From JBBRHQ01 sp963720735 (GTDB lineage: Bacteria > Actinomycetota > Thermoleophilia > Solirubrobacterales > 70-9): a DNA stretch of 64,000 nucleotides. Location: positions 62,001 through 126,000 of the forward strand of contig CAVRGL010000007.1 of NCBI GenBank assembly GCA_963720735.1, in the 5' to 3' direction. This document shows positions 56,035-64,000 of the stretch, piece after piece (positions within the stretch are counted from its first letter, which is position 1; each line of letters starts with the position of its first letter). The notes beneath the pieces are model-generated. The model made no database searches, was not told the DNA's origin, and saw nothing but the letters and a program-made list of their open reading frames with translations. A program made the translations under genes and the position numbers.

Positions 56035-56895
56035 GTGCAGTTCGACTACCCGGGCACGATCGGCCTGCCCGACGGCCGCTACCTCTCGCGGCGCCCGGCC
56101 GAGGGGGATTCCGACCCGGAGGAGCGGGTGCTGGTGATCGCCACCGAGGGCGCCCCTCCCCCACCTCGCCGGCGCCGGATGCGGCCGCGGGCGGTCGATC
56201 CCGGCTCGGGACCGGAACCCCTGCCGCTGACCCGGGCGACCGCGATCCGCGGCTTCGAGCCCTTCGCCGAGGAGACCGACGCGGAGCGCTGGCTCGGGGA
56301 GGCGACCGAGGTCGCCGAAACCGCCGACGCATTGATCGAGGAGGGGCTGGGGCTGCTCAACCGGGCGCTCCACGCCCACGCCGTCGCCTCCGCTGACCCC
56401 TACGAGCCGCCGCTCAGCGCTCACCGCGCCGCCGCGGTGCGGATCGGCTGGGGCAGTGGCGACCAGGTCGCCGCGGGGAAGTTCGCCGCGGCCCGCCAGA
56501 TCGACGTCCACGGGGGAATGCCGAAGCGCCGCCGCGCCGATGACCTGCGCCCGCAGGAGCGGGTCGCCGCGGTGCTCGGGGGCCGGGAGGGGATCGACGT
56601 CTGCGAGACGATGCTGCTGCGCGCCAGGGCCGACCTCGACGCGGGCCGCACCCGCGAGGCGGCGCTGCAGCTGCGGGTCGGCCTCGAGGCGCTGCTGGCC
56701 GAGCTGCCCGGCGCCGTCGAGGACCCCGGCCACAGCGAGGACATCGAGCTCCTGAGCGAGCGGCGCGGCGAGGCCGGCGACGCCGCGAACGCCGCGCTGC
56801 GCGAGGATCTCGACCCCGCCGCCGCGGCCGCCGTCGGGGAGCTGCTCGCTGTATGCGAGCGGGTGCTGCGCCGCCGCCGGGTGCTGCGCGGATGA
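56035..56895 (+). CDS. uncharacterised protein upstream of a lipase gene
   Basis: The 286-aa product starts with GTG (MQFDYPGTIGLPDGRYLSRR). It has a proline-rich linker (EGAPPPPRRRRMRPRAVDPG), a middle TRATAIRGFEPFAEETDAERWL and a helical C-terminal half (ADDLRPQERVAAVLGGREGI, LQLRVGLEALLAELPGAVED). No enzyme motif is visible. The order with the alpha/beta hydrolase, which overlaps its stop (ATGA), suggests a shared role. I recall similar proteins in Thermoleophilia but no known function. Confidence 0.7.
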   Translation: MQFDYPGTIGLPDGRYLSRRPAEGDSDPEERVLVIATEGAPPPPRRRRMRPRAVDPGSGPEPLPLTRATAIRGFEPFAEETDAERWLGEATEVAETADALIEEGLGLLNRALHAHAVASADPYEPPLSAHRAAAVRIGWGSGDQVAAGKFAAARQIDVHGGMPKRRRADDLRPQERVAAVLGGREGIDVCETMLLRARADLDAGRTREAALQLRVGLEALLAELPGAVEDPGHSEDIELLSERRGEAGDAANAALREDLDPAAAAAVGELLAVCERVLRRRRVLRG

Positions 56896-57743
56896 GCGCC
56901 GGGATCCGCCACGACGAGGGAGCCTTCACCGGGGCGGGCGGCCTCGAGATCTACTGGCAGTCGTGGCGCGCCGAGGTCCCGGTGAAGGCCGTCGTCGTGA
57001 TCGCCCATGGCGCCGGCGAGCACGGCGGGCGCTACCGCCACCTGGTCGAGCGGATCGTCCCCGCGGGCTATCCGGTCTTCGCCCACGACCATCGCGGTCA
57101 CGGCCACTCCGAGGGAAAGCGGGCGGTGATCGACCGGATGGCGAACGCCACCGCCGACCTCGACGCCTTCATCGCCCGGGCCCGCGAGGCCGAGCCGGCG
57201 GGGCCGCTGATCCTGCTCGGCCACAGCATGGGCGGCTGCATCTCGCTCGACTACGTGCTCGAGGACCAATCGAGGCTCGACGCGATCGTCCTCTCCGCCC
57301 CGGCGGCGAAGCTCGAATCAGCCTCGGCTGCGACCCGCCTCGCGGGCCGGCTGCTCTCGGCGCTCGCCCCGGGGGTGGGCGTGTTCGCGGTGGACGCCGA
57401 GCTCATCTCCCACGATCCGGACGAGGTCGAGGCCTACCGCACCGACCCGCTCGTCCACCAGGGCAAGCTGCCGGCGCGGACGATCGCCGAGATGGCGGCG
57501 GCGATCGAGACCTTCGAGCAGCGCATGGGCAACCTCACCCTGCCCCTGCTCGGGTTCCACGGAGGCGATGACCGTCTCGTCCCGGTGGACGCCAGTCGCA
57601 TGGTCAACGAGCTGGCCGGCTCGGAGGAGAAGACCCTGAAGGTCTACGAGGGCCTCTACCACGAGACCCTCAACGAGCGCCCCGCCGACCGCGAGCGGGT
57701 CATCGACGACCTGCTCGCCTGGCTCGACGCCCACAGCGGCTGA
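56892..57743 (+). CDS. monoacylglycerol lipase-like alpha/beta hydrolase
   Basis: The 283-aa protein has AVVVIAHGAGEHGGRYRHLV (HG oxyanion region), FAHDHRGHGHSEGKRAVID, the nucleophile elbow LLGHSMGGCISLDY (Ser), an acid in FHGGDDRLVPVD and a His in VYEGLYHETLNE, giving a complete triad typical of the monoglyceride lipase branch. A cap domain separates the elbow from the acid. The ATG overlaps the previous stop. It likely acts on mono-acyl lipids, although the substrate is an inference. Confidence 0.9.
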   Translation: MSAGIRHDEGAFTGAGGLEIYWQSWRAEVPVKAVVVIAHGAGEHGGRYRHLVERIVPAGYPVFAHDHRGHGHSEGKRAVIDRMANATADLDAFIARAREAEPAGPLILLGHSMGGCISLDYVLEDQSRLDAIVLSAPAAKLESASAATRLAGRLLSALAPGVGVFAVDAELISHDPDEVEAYRTDPLVHQGKLPARTIAEMAAAIETFEQRMGNLTLPLLGFHGGDDRLVPVDASRMVNELAGSEEKTLKVYEGLYHETLNERPADRERVIDDLLAWLDAHSG

Positions 57744-57860
57744 GTCCCCGGCGGGGCCAGATCGTTGAGCGGTCCGTAGCGGTCACGATTTGGCTTGAAC
57801 AAGCGAAACGGTCAGCGGATCTAGCAAGGCGCTGAACCATCCACAGCGAACTCCCCCCTT

Positions 57861-58505
57861 CTAGGCGGCCGTGGCTAGCTGTGGCTGCACCCGTCGCAGG
57901 GCCCCGGGATCTCCCTCGTACTTCAACCCGCGCTTGCGGGCCCTGGCGAGGTCGAGCCGGCCCGAGAGCAGGCCGAGGATGGGGTGCGGCGGCCCGGATA
58001 TCACCGCGTCGGGCTGATCTGCCGTGCCTGGGTGGGCGCGAATCCCGCCGTCGATCGTCTCGATCACGATCGACTCGTTGCCGGCCCGCACCTCGATCGT
58101 GATCGGCGGCTCGTCGGGCGCCTGATCGCTGAGGAAGAGCTCTGCAGGCAACGTCAGCCACTGGCTGCAGAAGGCATCGTCTCCGGGCCCCTCGACCATG
58201 AACGGAACACCCCACTCGCCCAGCTCTACGATCACGGACCGTAGCTCCTCGCCGCGTGGGGTGAGGCGGAAGAGCGTTGTCGCTACCGGCGGCGGCGCGT
58301 CCTCGCGAGAGACGATCCCCGCCTGCTCGAGCTCGCGCAGCCGATCGGCGAGCAGGTTGGTGGCGATGCCTGGCAGGCCGTTACGGAGATCGGTGTAGCG
58401 GCAGGCCCCGCGCAAGAGCAGCTCGCGGACGATCAGCAATGTCCAGCGGTCGCCGATGACATCCAGGGCCTTGGCCACGGAGCAGTACTGGCCGTAGGAG
58501 CGCAT
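57861..58505 (-). CDS. HxlR-family regulator with C-terminal SCP2-like domain
   Basis: The 214-aa protein starts MRSYGQYCSVAKALDVIGDR with the HxlR winged helix (WTLLIVRELLLRGACRYTDL, LPGIATNLLADRLRELEQAG, TTLFRLTPRGEEL) over residues 8-95. The C-terminal 110 residues include PITIEVRAGNESIVIETIDG and ILGLLSGRLDLARARKRGLK, like a small SCP2-type sensor. C8 is the Cys common in HxlR redox- or aldehyde-sensing members. It is divergent from the MFS pump at 58584 with a likely operator between them, so it probably controls that pump. Confidence 0.87.
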   Translation of the reverse strand: MRSYGQYCSVAKALDVIGDRWTLLIVRELLLRGACRYTDLRNGLPGIATNLLADRLRELEQAGIVSREDAPPPVATTLFRLTPRGEELRSVIVELGEWGVPFMVEGPGDDAFCSQWLTLPAELFLSDQAPDEPPITIEVRAGNESIVIETIDGGIRAHPGTADQPDAVISGPPHPILGLLSGRLDLARARKRGLKYEGDPGALRRVQPQLATAA

Positions 58506-58538
58506 GTCTTAAGTCTACCCGCTCTATGAGATTCTTGT

Positions 58539-58551
58539 CACATACTTTGTG
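58539..58551. promoter_or_regulatory. candidate HxlR operator
   Basis: CACA-TACTT-TGTG inverted repeat in the AT-rich 78-base gap between the regulator and the MFS pump. On the minus strand GTGACA and TAGACT boxes with 18 bases between could form the regulator promoter. Confidence 0.4.
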
Positions 58552-58583
58552 TTTTTCTATCTGCTACTTTAGAAATTAGTCGA

Positions 58584-60149
58584 ATGAACCGCAAGCCACT
58601 GATCCTCGCCTCGCTCCTCCTCGCGGCCTTCGCGATCAACCTCGACACGACGATCGTCAACGTCGCGCTGCCGACCTTGGTGCGCGAGCTGCATGCATCG
58701 AACACCCAACTGCAATGGATCGTCGACGCCTACAACCTCGTCTTCGCAGCGCTGTTGCTCGCCTCGGGCAGCCTCTTCGACCGAATCGGCCGCAAGGGGA
58801 TGCTGCTCGCCGGGCTTGGCGTCTTCGGCGTCGCGAGCGTCGCCGGCGCCCTGATGACGACCCCGGGGCAGCTGATCGTCGCGCGCGCGCGTCATGGGCC
58901 TGGGCGCGGCGATGATCTTCCCCGCCACGCTCTCGCTGATCACCAACGTCTTCACCGAGCGCGGCGAGCGGGCCCGGGCGATCGGGCTCTGGGGCGCGAC
59001 CGCCGGCGCGGCGATCGCCCTGGGGCCGATCGCCGGCGGCTGGCTGCTGGAGCACTTCTCCTGGGACAGCATCTTCTTCGCCCTGGTGCCGGTGGCGGCC
59101 CTCGGCGCTGCCTTCGTCGCCTGGGTGGTACCGACCTCGCGCGATCCACAGCGCCGGAAGGCCGACCCGGCGGGATTGTGCTTTCCACGGCGGCCATGGC
59201 GCTGCTCATCTACACGATCATCGAGGCGCCGAACTACGGCTGGGGCAGCACCCGCAGCTTGCCGGCTTCGCCCTCTTCGGCGGGGTTGCTAGGGGCTTTC
59301 GTTGCCTGGGAGCGCCGCGCGCCGGCGCCGATGCTCGACGTCAGCCTGTTTCGCAATCCACGCTTCACGGCAGCCAGCGGCTCGGTCACGATCGCCTTCT
59401 TCACCCTGTTCGGCTTCATCTTCCTGATCACCCAGTACTTCCAGTTCTTCAAGGGCTACAGCCCGCTCTCGGCCGGCGTGCACCTGCTGCCGGTTGCCAC
59501 TGCGGTCGGGATCGCGTCGGTGCTCGGCACCAAGCTCGCCGTCCGCTTCGGCACCAAGCTGGTCGTGGCCGGCGGCCTGGCCGCCATGCCGGCTTCTACC
59601 TCTGGGTGTCGACGCGCCAGCGCAGCACGAGCTACACCACAATCGCCGCCCAGATGGTCCTGCTACGGCACCGGCATGGGCTTCACCAGCGCGCCCGCGA
59701 CCGAGGCGATCATGGGCGTCGTGCCCAAGGCCAAAGCCGGCGTCGGCTCGGCCGTCAACGACGCCACCCGCCTGCTCGGCGGCACCCTCGGCGTTGCGGT
59801 GATCGGCAGCGTCTACGCGTCCCTATATACGAGCCGCCTGACCAACTCGCTCCCGGCGCGACTTCCCGGGCATCTCGCCCAGGCAGCCCACTCCTCGGTT
59901 GGCGGCGCGCTGGAAACGGCGGACGGCTTGGCCAGCGCGGGTCAGCTGGGTCTGGCCGGGGCCGTCCATCATGCCGCCAGCCAGGGCTTCTTTGACGGCT
60001 TCAGCGCCAGTTGCCTGGTGGCGGCGGGCGTCGCGGTGGCCGGAGCAATCATGGCTCTGGCTCTGCTCCCCGCCCAGCCGAGCTCCTACGGCGAAGAGGT
60101 GAGTCGTGCGCGGGTCCAGCCCCAGCCGGTCACCGCTGCGCTGGATTGA
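58584..60149 (+). pseudogene. MFS DHA2-type pump, frameshifted (probable assembly indels)
   Basis: The start (MNRKPLILASLLLAAFAINL, then DTTIVNVALPTLVRELHASN, LASGSLFDRIGRKGMLLAGL) is a normal DHA2 drug pump. Frame is lost near 58890 (one extra base in a GCGC run), regained near 59170 (a missing G in GGG), and there are two compensating shifts near 59250-59290 and two near 59590-59660. Protein sequence remains conserved in each frame (MGLGAAMIFPATLSLITNVF in between, then LTNSLPARLPGHLAQ at the end). This pattern, with conservation kept, points to base-calling errors, not decay. Expected role: drug efflux under HxlR control. Confidence 0.8.
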
Positions 60150-60278
60150 GAGAACGGACCCGCCGCCACGTGACGGCTGGCGAGTGCGGTGCCAGAGCAG
60201 CGCAGAGGCTGTCGGCGATCGCCGTCGCAAAAGCGTTCGATGCCACGCGCACCGAGCTCTGCGTGATGCACTGTCGCG

Positions 60279-60747
60279 TTAGGCGGGCTCCGCCGCCCTC
60301 GGCTCGTCGTTCCGGGCTTCGATGGCCTTGACGGCCTTGTCGAACGCCTTCTCCAAGCTGCGCTTGCCGACGGTTCCGATCACGACCCCGAGCACCCGTC
60401 CCTTGAGGTTCTTGCCCTCGCGTACGACGTGTCGTCCACATCGGTCGTCCCGTCGGGCTGGCGGGTGAAGTTGTAGGTGTGGCCCGAGTGCGCCTCCCCA
60501 CACGTTGGAGTCGGTGGTCGTGAGGACGATGTGGTTGGGATCGGACCAGTCGTAGTGCAGGCGTTCCCAGATGCCGCCCGAGCCCTCCGTGACGTCGGCC
60601 TCGCTGGGGCCCTGCTCGATGCACCTTGAGGTAGCCGTCGGCGCTGTTGTCAAAGAGCTTCTTGCGGCCCGGCCCGAAGTCGGTGAGTCCGGCGACAAAC
60701 TGCTCGGGCGTCGAAGTGGTCGTCTCTTTGAAGTGAAGGGTGGACAT
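60279..60747 (-). pseudogene. SRPBCC/polyketide cyclase-like protein, frameshifted
   Basis: The N-terminal frame reads MSTLHFKETTTSTPEQFVAG with LTDFGPGRKKLFDNSADGYL. A second frame continues QGPSEADVTEGSGGIWERLH and YDWSDPNHIVLTTTDSNVWG, and it ends with the EGKNLKGRVLGVVIGTVGKR and AFDKAVKAIEARNDEPRAAE segments. Three or more single-base shifts are needed to join them. The fold is a START/SRPBCC lipid-binding type. Function unknown. The indels belong to the same error-rich stretch as the adjacent genes. Confidence 0.6.
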
Positions 60748-61019
60748 GTGTGCAGATCCGAATCTGCGCGGTGCTGGTCACGTTGACCCCGTAGGGGTTT
60801 CGTGTGCCCGACCTGAGATCAGACGATATCGCGGGTGCCGCGAATGACCTTGCCGTTGACTCCAAGGCTGCTCGGATCACCCGTGGGGATGTGGAAGACT
60901 CGTCGCATGCTCGTTGGTTGGTCTGGAGCGGTGGCCGAGCGGGACGGCGGAGGCTACAGCGGAACGACTAGATGCCGATCGGGGGCCATGGTGTGATCAA
61001 CCGACGCCGAGCCGACTCG

Positions 61020-62729
61020 ATGACGCCCACATCGACTGAGGGGTCCCAAGGACGATCAGTCGGCGCAGGGCTTTCTGAGACTCCCGACGTCGACGGCACC
61101 TCCCCGCGCTTCGCCGAGGGGCAGATGGCGCGGTTCCGGGGGCTGGGGCGCAGCCGGGCGACGGCGACCGGTGAGGTGCTCTTCGCCGAGGGCGACGAGG
61201 GCAGCGACTTCTTCGTCGTCGAGTCGGGCTCGGTCGCGATCGTCCAGGGATACGGAAGGAGAACAGGGTCATCGCCGTCATCGGTCCGCGGCCAGTTCCT
61301 GGGCGAGCTTCAGCATGCTCACCGGTCAGCGTCTCTATCTGAGCGGGGTGGTCAGCGACGCCGGAGAGGTGATCCAGGTCCCCGTCGACAGCTGCGCGAG
61401 ATCGTCGCCGAGGACAAGGCGCTGAGCGACATCATCCTTGGCGCCTTCATGGCCCGGCGCTCGATCCTGATCGACGCCGAAACGGGGATCAAGCTGATCG
61501 GCTCCCGGTTCTCGCCCGACTACGCGCCGGCTGCGCGAGTTCCTGGCGCGCAACCGCATGCCCCACCAATGGATCGATCTGGAGGAGGACGAGAACGCGG
61601 AGGCGCCTGCTCGACGGAGCTCGCGAGTCGACCCCGTCGAGACCCCGGTCGTGATCGCCGGCGGAGGCGAGATCCTGCGCAACCCGACGAATGCCGACGT
61701 TGGGTCGGGCAATCGGCATCGGCGCCAAGGGGCGCGCCGCCGGCGCTCTGCGACCTGGTGGTGGTCGGCGCCGGGCCGGCCGGGCTGGCGGCGGCCGTCT
61801 ACGCCGCTTCCGAGGGGCTCGACACCCAGGGATCGAGGGAGTCGCCAGCGGCGGCCAGGCCGGGCACATCGGCCAGGATCGAGAACTACCTCGGCTTCCC
61901 CGCCGGGGTGTCGGGCAGCGAGCTGGCCCAGCGTGCGGGCGTCCAGGCGATCAAGTTCGGTGTCGCGCCTGACTGTGCCGGCCACGGCCGTCCGGGCTGA
62001 CGTAGCGAGCCGGGGCGGCACGAGATCGAGCTCTCCAACGGCGAGGTCGCAACCGGGCGCACCGTGGTGATCGCCACCGGTGCGCAATACCGGCGCCTCG
62101 ACGTGCCGCGGCTCGAGGAGTTCGAGATGGGCGGGGTCTACTACGCCGCGACCCAGGCGGAGGCGCAGCTCTGCGCCGGCGATCCGGTACGTGATCGTCG
62201 GCGGCGGAAACTCGGCCGGCCAGGCCGCGATGTTCCTCTCCCGGCACGCGTCGCGAACTGCCGGCTCCTGATCCGCGGCGGCGATCTCGGCAAGTCGATG
62301 TCGCGCTACCTGGTCGATCAGATCGAGCGCAACGACTTGGTCAAGGTCTGCATGCACACTCGAGGTGGTCGAGCTCGATGGCGACCGCGAGCTGGAGACC
62401 ATCACGGTCGACGACAATCGCACAGGTGAGCGGAGCCGCCGTCCCGCCAAGGCGCTCTTCGTCTTCATCGGCGCTTCGCCCGCATACCGAGTGGCTCGAC
62501 GGCCAGCTGGCGACCGACGACGCCGGATTTCTGCTCACCGGCCGGGACGTTCAGGACGGGGCTCTCGCCGAGCACAACGGCGATCGCCCCCTATTTCCTG
62601 GAGACCAGCCGGCCCGGGATCTTCGCCGTCGGTGATGTCCGTTCGGGATCGATCAAGCGAGTCGCCTCTGCGGTCGGCGAGGGGTCGATGGCGGTCCGGC
62701 TGGTCCACGAGCGGCTCGCCGCCCTCTAG
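61020..62729 (+). pseudogene. cyclic-nucleotide-binding domain fused to thioredoxin-reductase-like oxidoreductase, frameshifted
   Basis: An N-terminal cNMP-binding domain (VLFAEGDEGSDFFVVESGSV, then FLGE and LTGQRLYLSGVVSDAGEV) is followed by a glutaredoxin-like segment (RRLREF, RNRMPHQWIDLEEDENAEA, VETPVVIAGGGEILRNPTNA) and a FAD/NAD domain (LVVVGAGPAGLAAAVYAASE, GTSARIENYLGFPAGVSGSE, VVIVGGGNSAGQAAMFLSRH after correction, and a final FAVGDVRSGSIKRVASAVGE). The usual CxxC of thioredoxin reductase is absent. At least ten single-base indels break the frame, yet each segment is conserved. The combination is typical of actinobacterial cNMP-TrxR-like proteins. Start chosen at 61020. Confidence 0.75.
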
Positions 62730-62752
62730 CTGAGGAAGGAGAGGCCGAACCG

Positions 62753-63069
62753 ATGCCCACCTGCACCCACCTCGATCAGATCCAGATCACGCAGCTCCCC
62801 GAGTCCGTCGAGGGCTGCGAGGAGTGCCTTGCGAGCGGGGGATCCATGGCTCCATCTGCGGATCTGCCTCGAGTGCGGAAAGGTCGGATGCTGCGACGAC
62901 TCGCCCAACCGGCACGCCAGCGCTCACGCTCGAGAGCAGCGACCACCCGCTGATCCGCTCACTCGAGCCGGGTGAGGACTGGTCTTGGTGCTTCGTGGAC
63001 GACTTCGCGATACTGATCCCCGAAGTGAGCGGCGAAACACGGATCCCGCCGTCTCCCCTTGGCGGCTAA
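62753..63069 (+). pseudogene. UBP-type zinc finger protein, frameshifted
   Basis: The start (MPTCTHLDQIQITQLPESVE, then GCEECLASGGS) continues, after one base is removed near 62846, as WLHLRICLECGKVGCCDDSP and, after another near 62930, as DHPLIRSLEPGEDWSWCFVD. The Cys/His pattern CTHL, CxxC, CxxC, CC is the UBP zinc finger found in stand-alone bacterial proteins, often beside cNMP-TrxR genes. Function unknown. It is 23 bases after the reductase stop. Confidence 0.65.
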
Positions 63070-63392
63070 GCGTCGCTCCTAGCCGCCGGAGACGGTGAGA
63101 CAACGCTCCATTTCGGATTTTGCGCGGGCGAACCTGGCCCCATCAAGCCAACAGAGACGCCCCGCCAAAGCGGGGCGTCCTGGGGTGCTACAGGGGAGGA
63201 GAGATATCTGTTGTTTGACACGACGCGGTTCCGGTGCTGATGCGGCGCGGCCGGAGCCATTTGTTGGGCTCTATGTGGGCCGGTCCGCGATCGGTTTCGC
63301 GTCGACATTCACCGTAGGCCGATACGGCCGCCACTTTCGGGATCGGCGGCGCAAAGTGGGTCGCAACCGGTTATCGGCGCCGAAACCAGCGG
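63070..63392. other. intergenic region with a terminator hairpin
   Basis: This gap of about 320 bases lies between the zinc finger gene and a convergent LysR gene. I see the hairpin at 63156-63179. A TTGACA lies near 63215 with a poor second box. No coding or tRNA signal is visible. Confidence 0.5.
63156..63179 (+). terminator. strong hairpin terminator
   Basis: GACGCCCCGC, a CAAA loop, and GCGGGGCGTC form a perfect 10-bp stem. It lies 86 bases after the zinc finger gene, in a convergent region. No T run follows. Confidence 0.6.
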
Positions 63393-64000
63393 TTAACCGT
63401 CGCCCGGGCTCCCCCGCTCGCCGCGCCGCAGGAAGGCGAGGAAATCGCGGTCCGCCCGGGGCAACGAGCTGGGAGCGCGGCAGACGATCACGAACTGGCG
63501 CGGGAAGCTGAGGCCCTCCAGCGGCTTTCGGTGGAGGCGGTCGCGGGTCTCGTCGAGGGCGAGCGCCGAGAGCAGCACCGGCTCGCTGCGCTCCAGGGCC
63601 TCGCGCTTGGCGACCGCGGTGCTGCCGACCTCGATCAGCGGCGGCGCCAGGTGGAGGCCGCGTTCGGCCAGCGCCGCCTCGACGCAGCGGCGGTCGTTCG
63701 CCTCGGGGTCGCGGGTGATCAGCGGCGTGCTCAGCAGCAGCCGCTGGGGGATCCGCTTGCGCCGCTGCCAGGGGTGGCTCGCGGGCACCGCGACCACGAC
63801 CTCGTCGTCGAGCAGGTGGAAGACCTCGAGGTCGTCGTGCTCGGAAGTCTTCGGATCGGCGGCGGTGATCCCGATGTTGGCGCGGCCCTCGGCGACCATC
63901 CGCCGCACCGCGACCGAGTTGGCGATCGTCAGCTCGACCGCCGCGTGGCGGGCGCCGTCGGCGTGGTAGGTGACCAGCTCGCCGGGCAGGTGGAACTCGG
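63393..64000 (-). CDS. LysR-type transcriptional regulator, N-terminus cut by window edge
   Basis: The visible 202 residues are the substrate-binding half of a LysR regulator: GELVTYHADGARHAAVELTI, ANSVAVRRMVAEGRANIGIT, DDLEVFHLLDDEVVVAVPAS and IEVGSTAVAKREALERSEPV. The DNA-binding half would lie beyond position 64000. The C-terminus ends with FLRRGERGSPGDG. The controlled gene is not visible in this window. Convergent with the zinc finger gene. Confidence 0.85.
   Translation of the reverse strand, partial: EFHLPGELVTYHADGARHAAVELTIANSVAVRRMVAEGRANIGITAADPKTSEHDDLEVFHLLDDEVVVAVPASHPWQRRKRIPQRLLLSTPLITRDPEANDRRCVEAALAERGLHLAPPLIEVGSTAVAKREALERSEPVLLSALALDETRDRLHRKPLEGLSFPRQFVIVCRAPSSLPRADRDFLAFLRRGERGSPGDG

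Noticed and set aside
60930..60990. GGAGCGGTGGCCGAGCGG, resembling the 5' part of a tRNA-Ser
   Set aside because: No anticodon arm, variable loop or TTCGA arm follows in the next 90 bases.

Overview
The window reads as a chromosomal piece of a high-GC actinobacterium, most likely class Thermoleophilia (Solirubrobacterales or Gaiellales). This is inference from very GC-rich codon use, the presence of CarD, DisA, type III pantothenate kinase, ClpC, an F420-type LLM oxidoreductase, Delta-60 and NHL secreted proteins, and a cyclic-nucleotide-domain/thioredoxin-reductase-like fusion. No rRNA, tRNA or CRISPR array was recognised.

Layout. 1-4.96 kb: envelope and stress genes (secreted repeat protein, ECF sigma factor fused to a zinc anti-sigma-like motif and membrane segment, coiled-coil protein, NHL propeller). 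4.95-16 kb: VOC protein and acyl-CoA synthetase, then a conserved block on the minus strand (PHP phosphatase-ispF, MBL hydrolase, ispD, carD, disA, MFS pump, radA). 16-21.3 kb: Delta-60 protein, aldo/keto reductase, and a NiCoT/DUF4331/Tat-substrate operon. 21.4-43 kb: a long minus-strand housekeeping block (clpC, tatA, lysS, FHA, greA, dusB, coaX, folK-folB-folP, ftsH, hpt, tilS), interrupted by a clean IS481-family insertion between the FHA gene and greA and by a few plus-strand genes (GST-like, GGDEF, cupin). The two blocks resemble the order seen in Mycobacterium tuberculosis (ispF-ispD-carD-radA-disA; clpC-lysS-coaX-folKBP-ftsH-hpt-tilS).

43-58 kb: LLM oxidoreductase, class III adenylate cyclase with a MerR-like N-terminus, a candidate small RNA with its own promoter and hairpin end, an SCP2-like protein, glnK-amtB, a zinc carboxypeptidase, PlsC and epimerase genes, two phasin-like proteins on either side of a 166-bp palindromic element, a large mosaic murein hydrolase and a monoacylglycerol-lipase-like gene. 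57.8-63 kb: an HxlR regulator divergent from an MFS pump, then an SRPBCC gene, a cyclic-nucleotide-domain/TrxR-like gene and a UBP zinc finger. The pump and the three genes after it all carry several single-base indels, which looks like poor consensus sequence rather than four adjacent pseudogenes. The right edge cuts a LysR-type regulator.

Themes: isoprenoid (ispD, ispF), folate, CoA and tRNA functions are packed in overlapping operons. Nucleotide signalling recurs (DisA for c-di-AMP, GGDEF for c-di-GMP, class III cyclase for cAMP, a possible cNMP-sensing reductase). Several genes appear to lack any ATG, GTG or TTG that would cover the conserved protein, and CTG starts are proposed for them.
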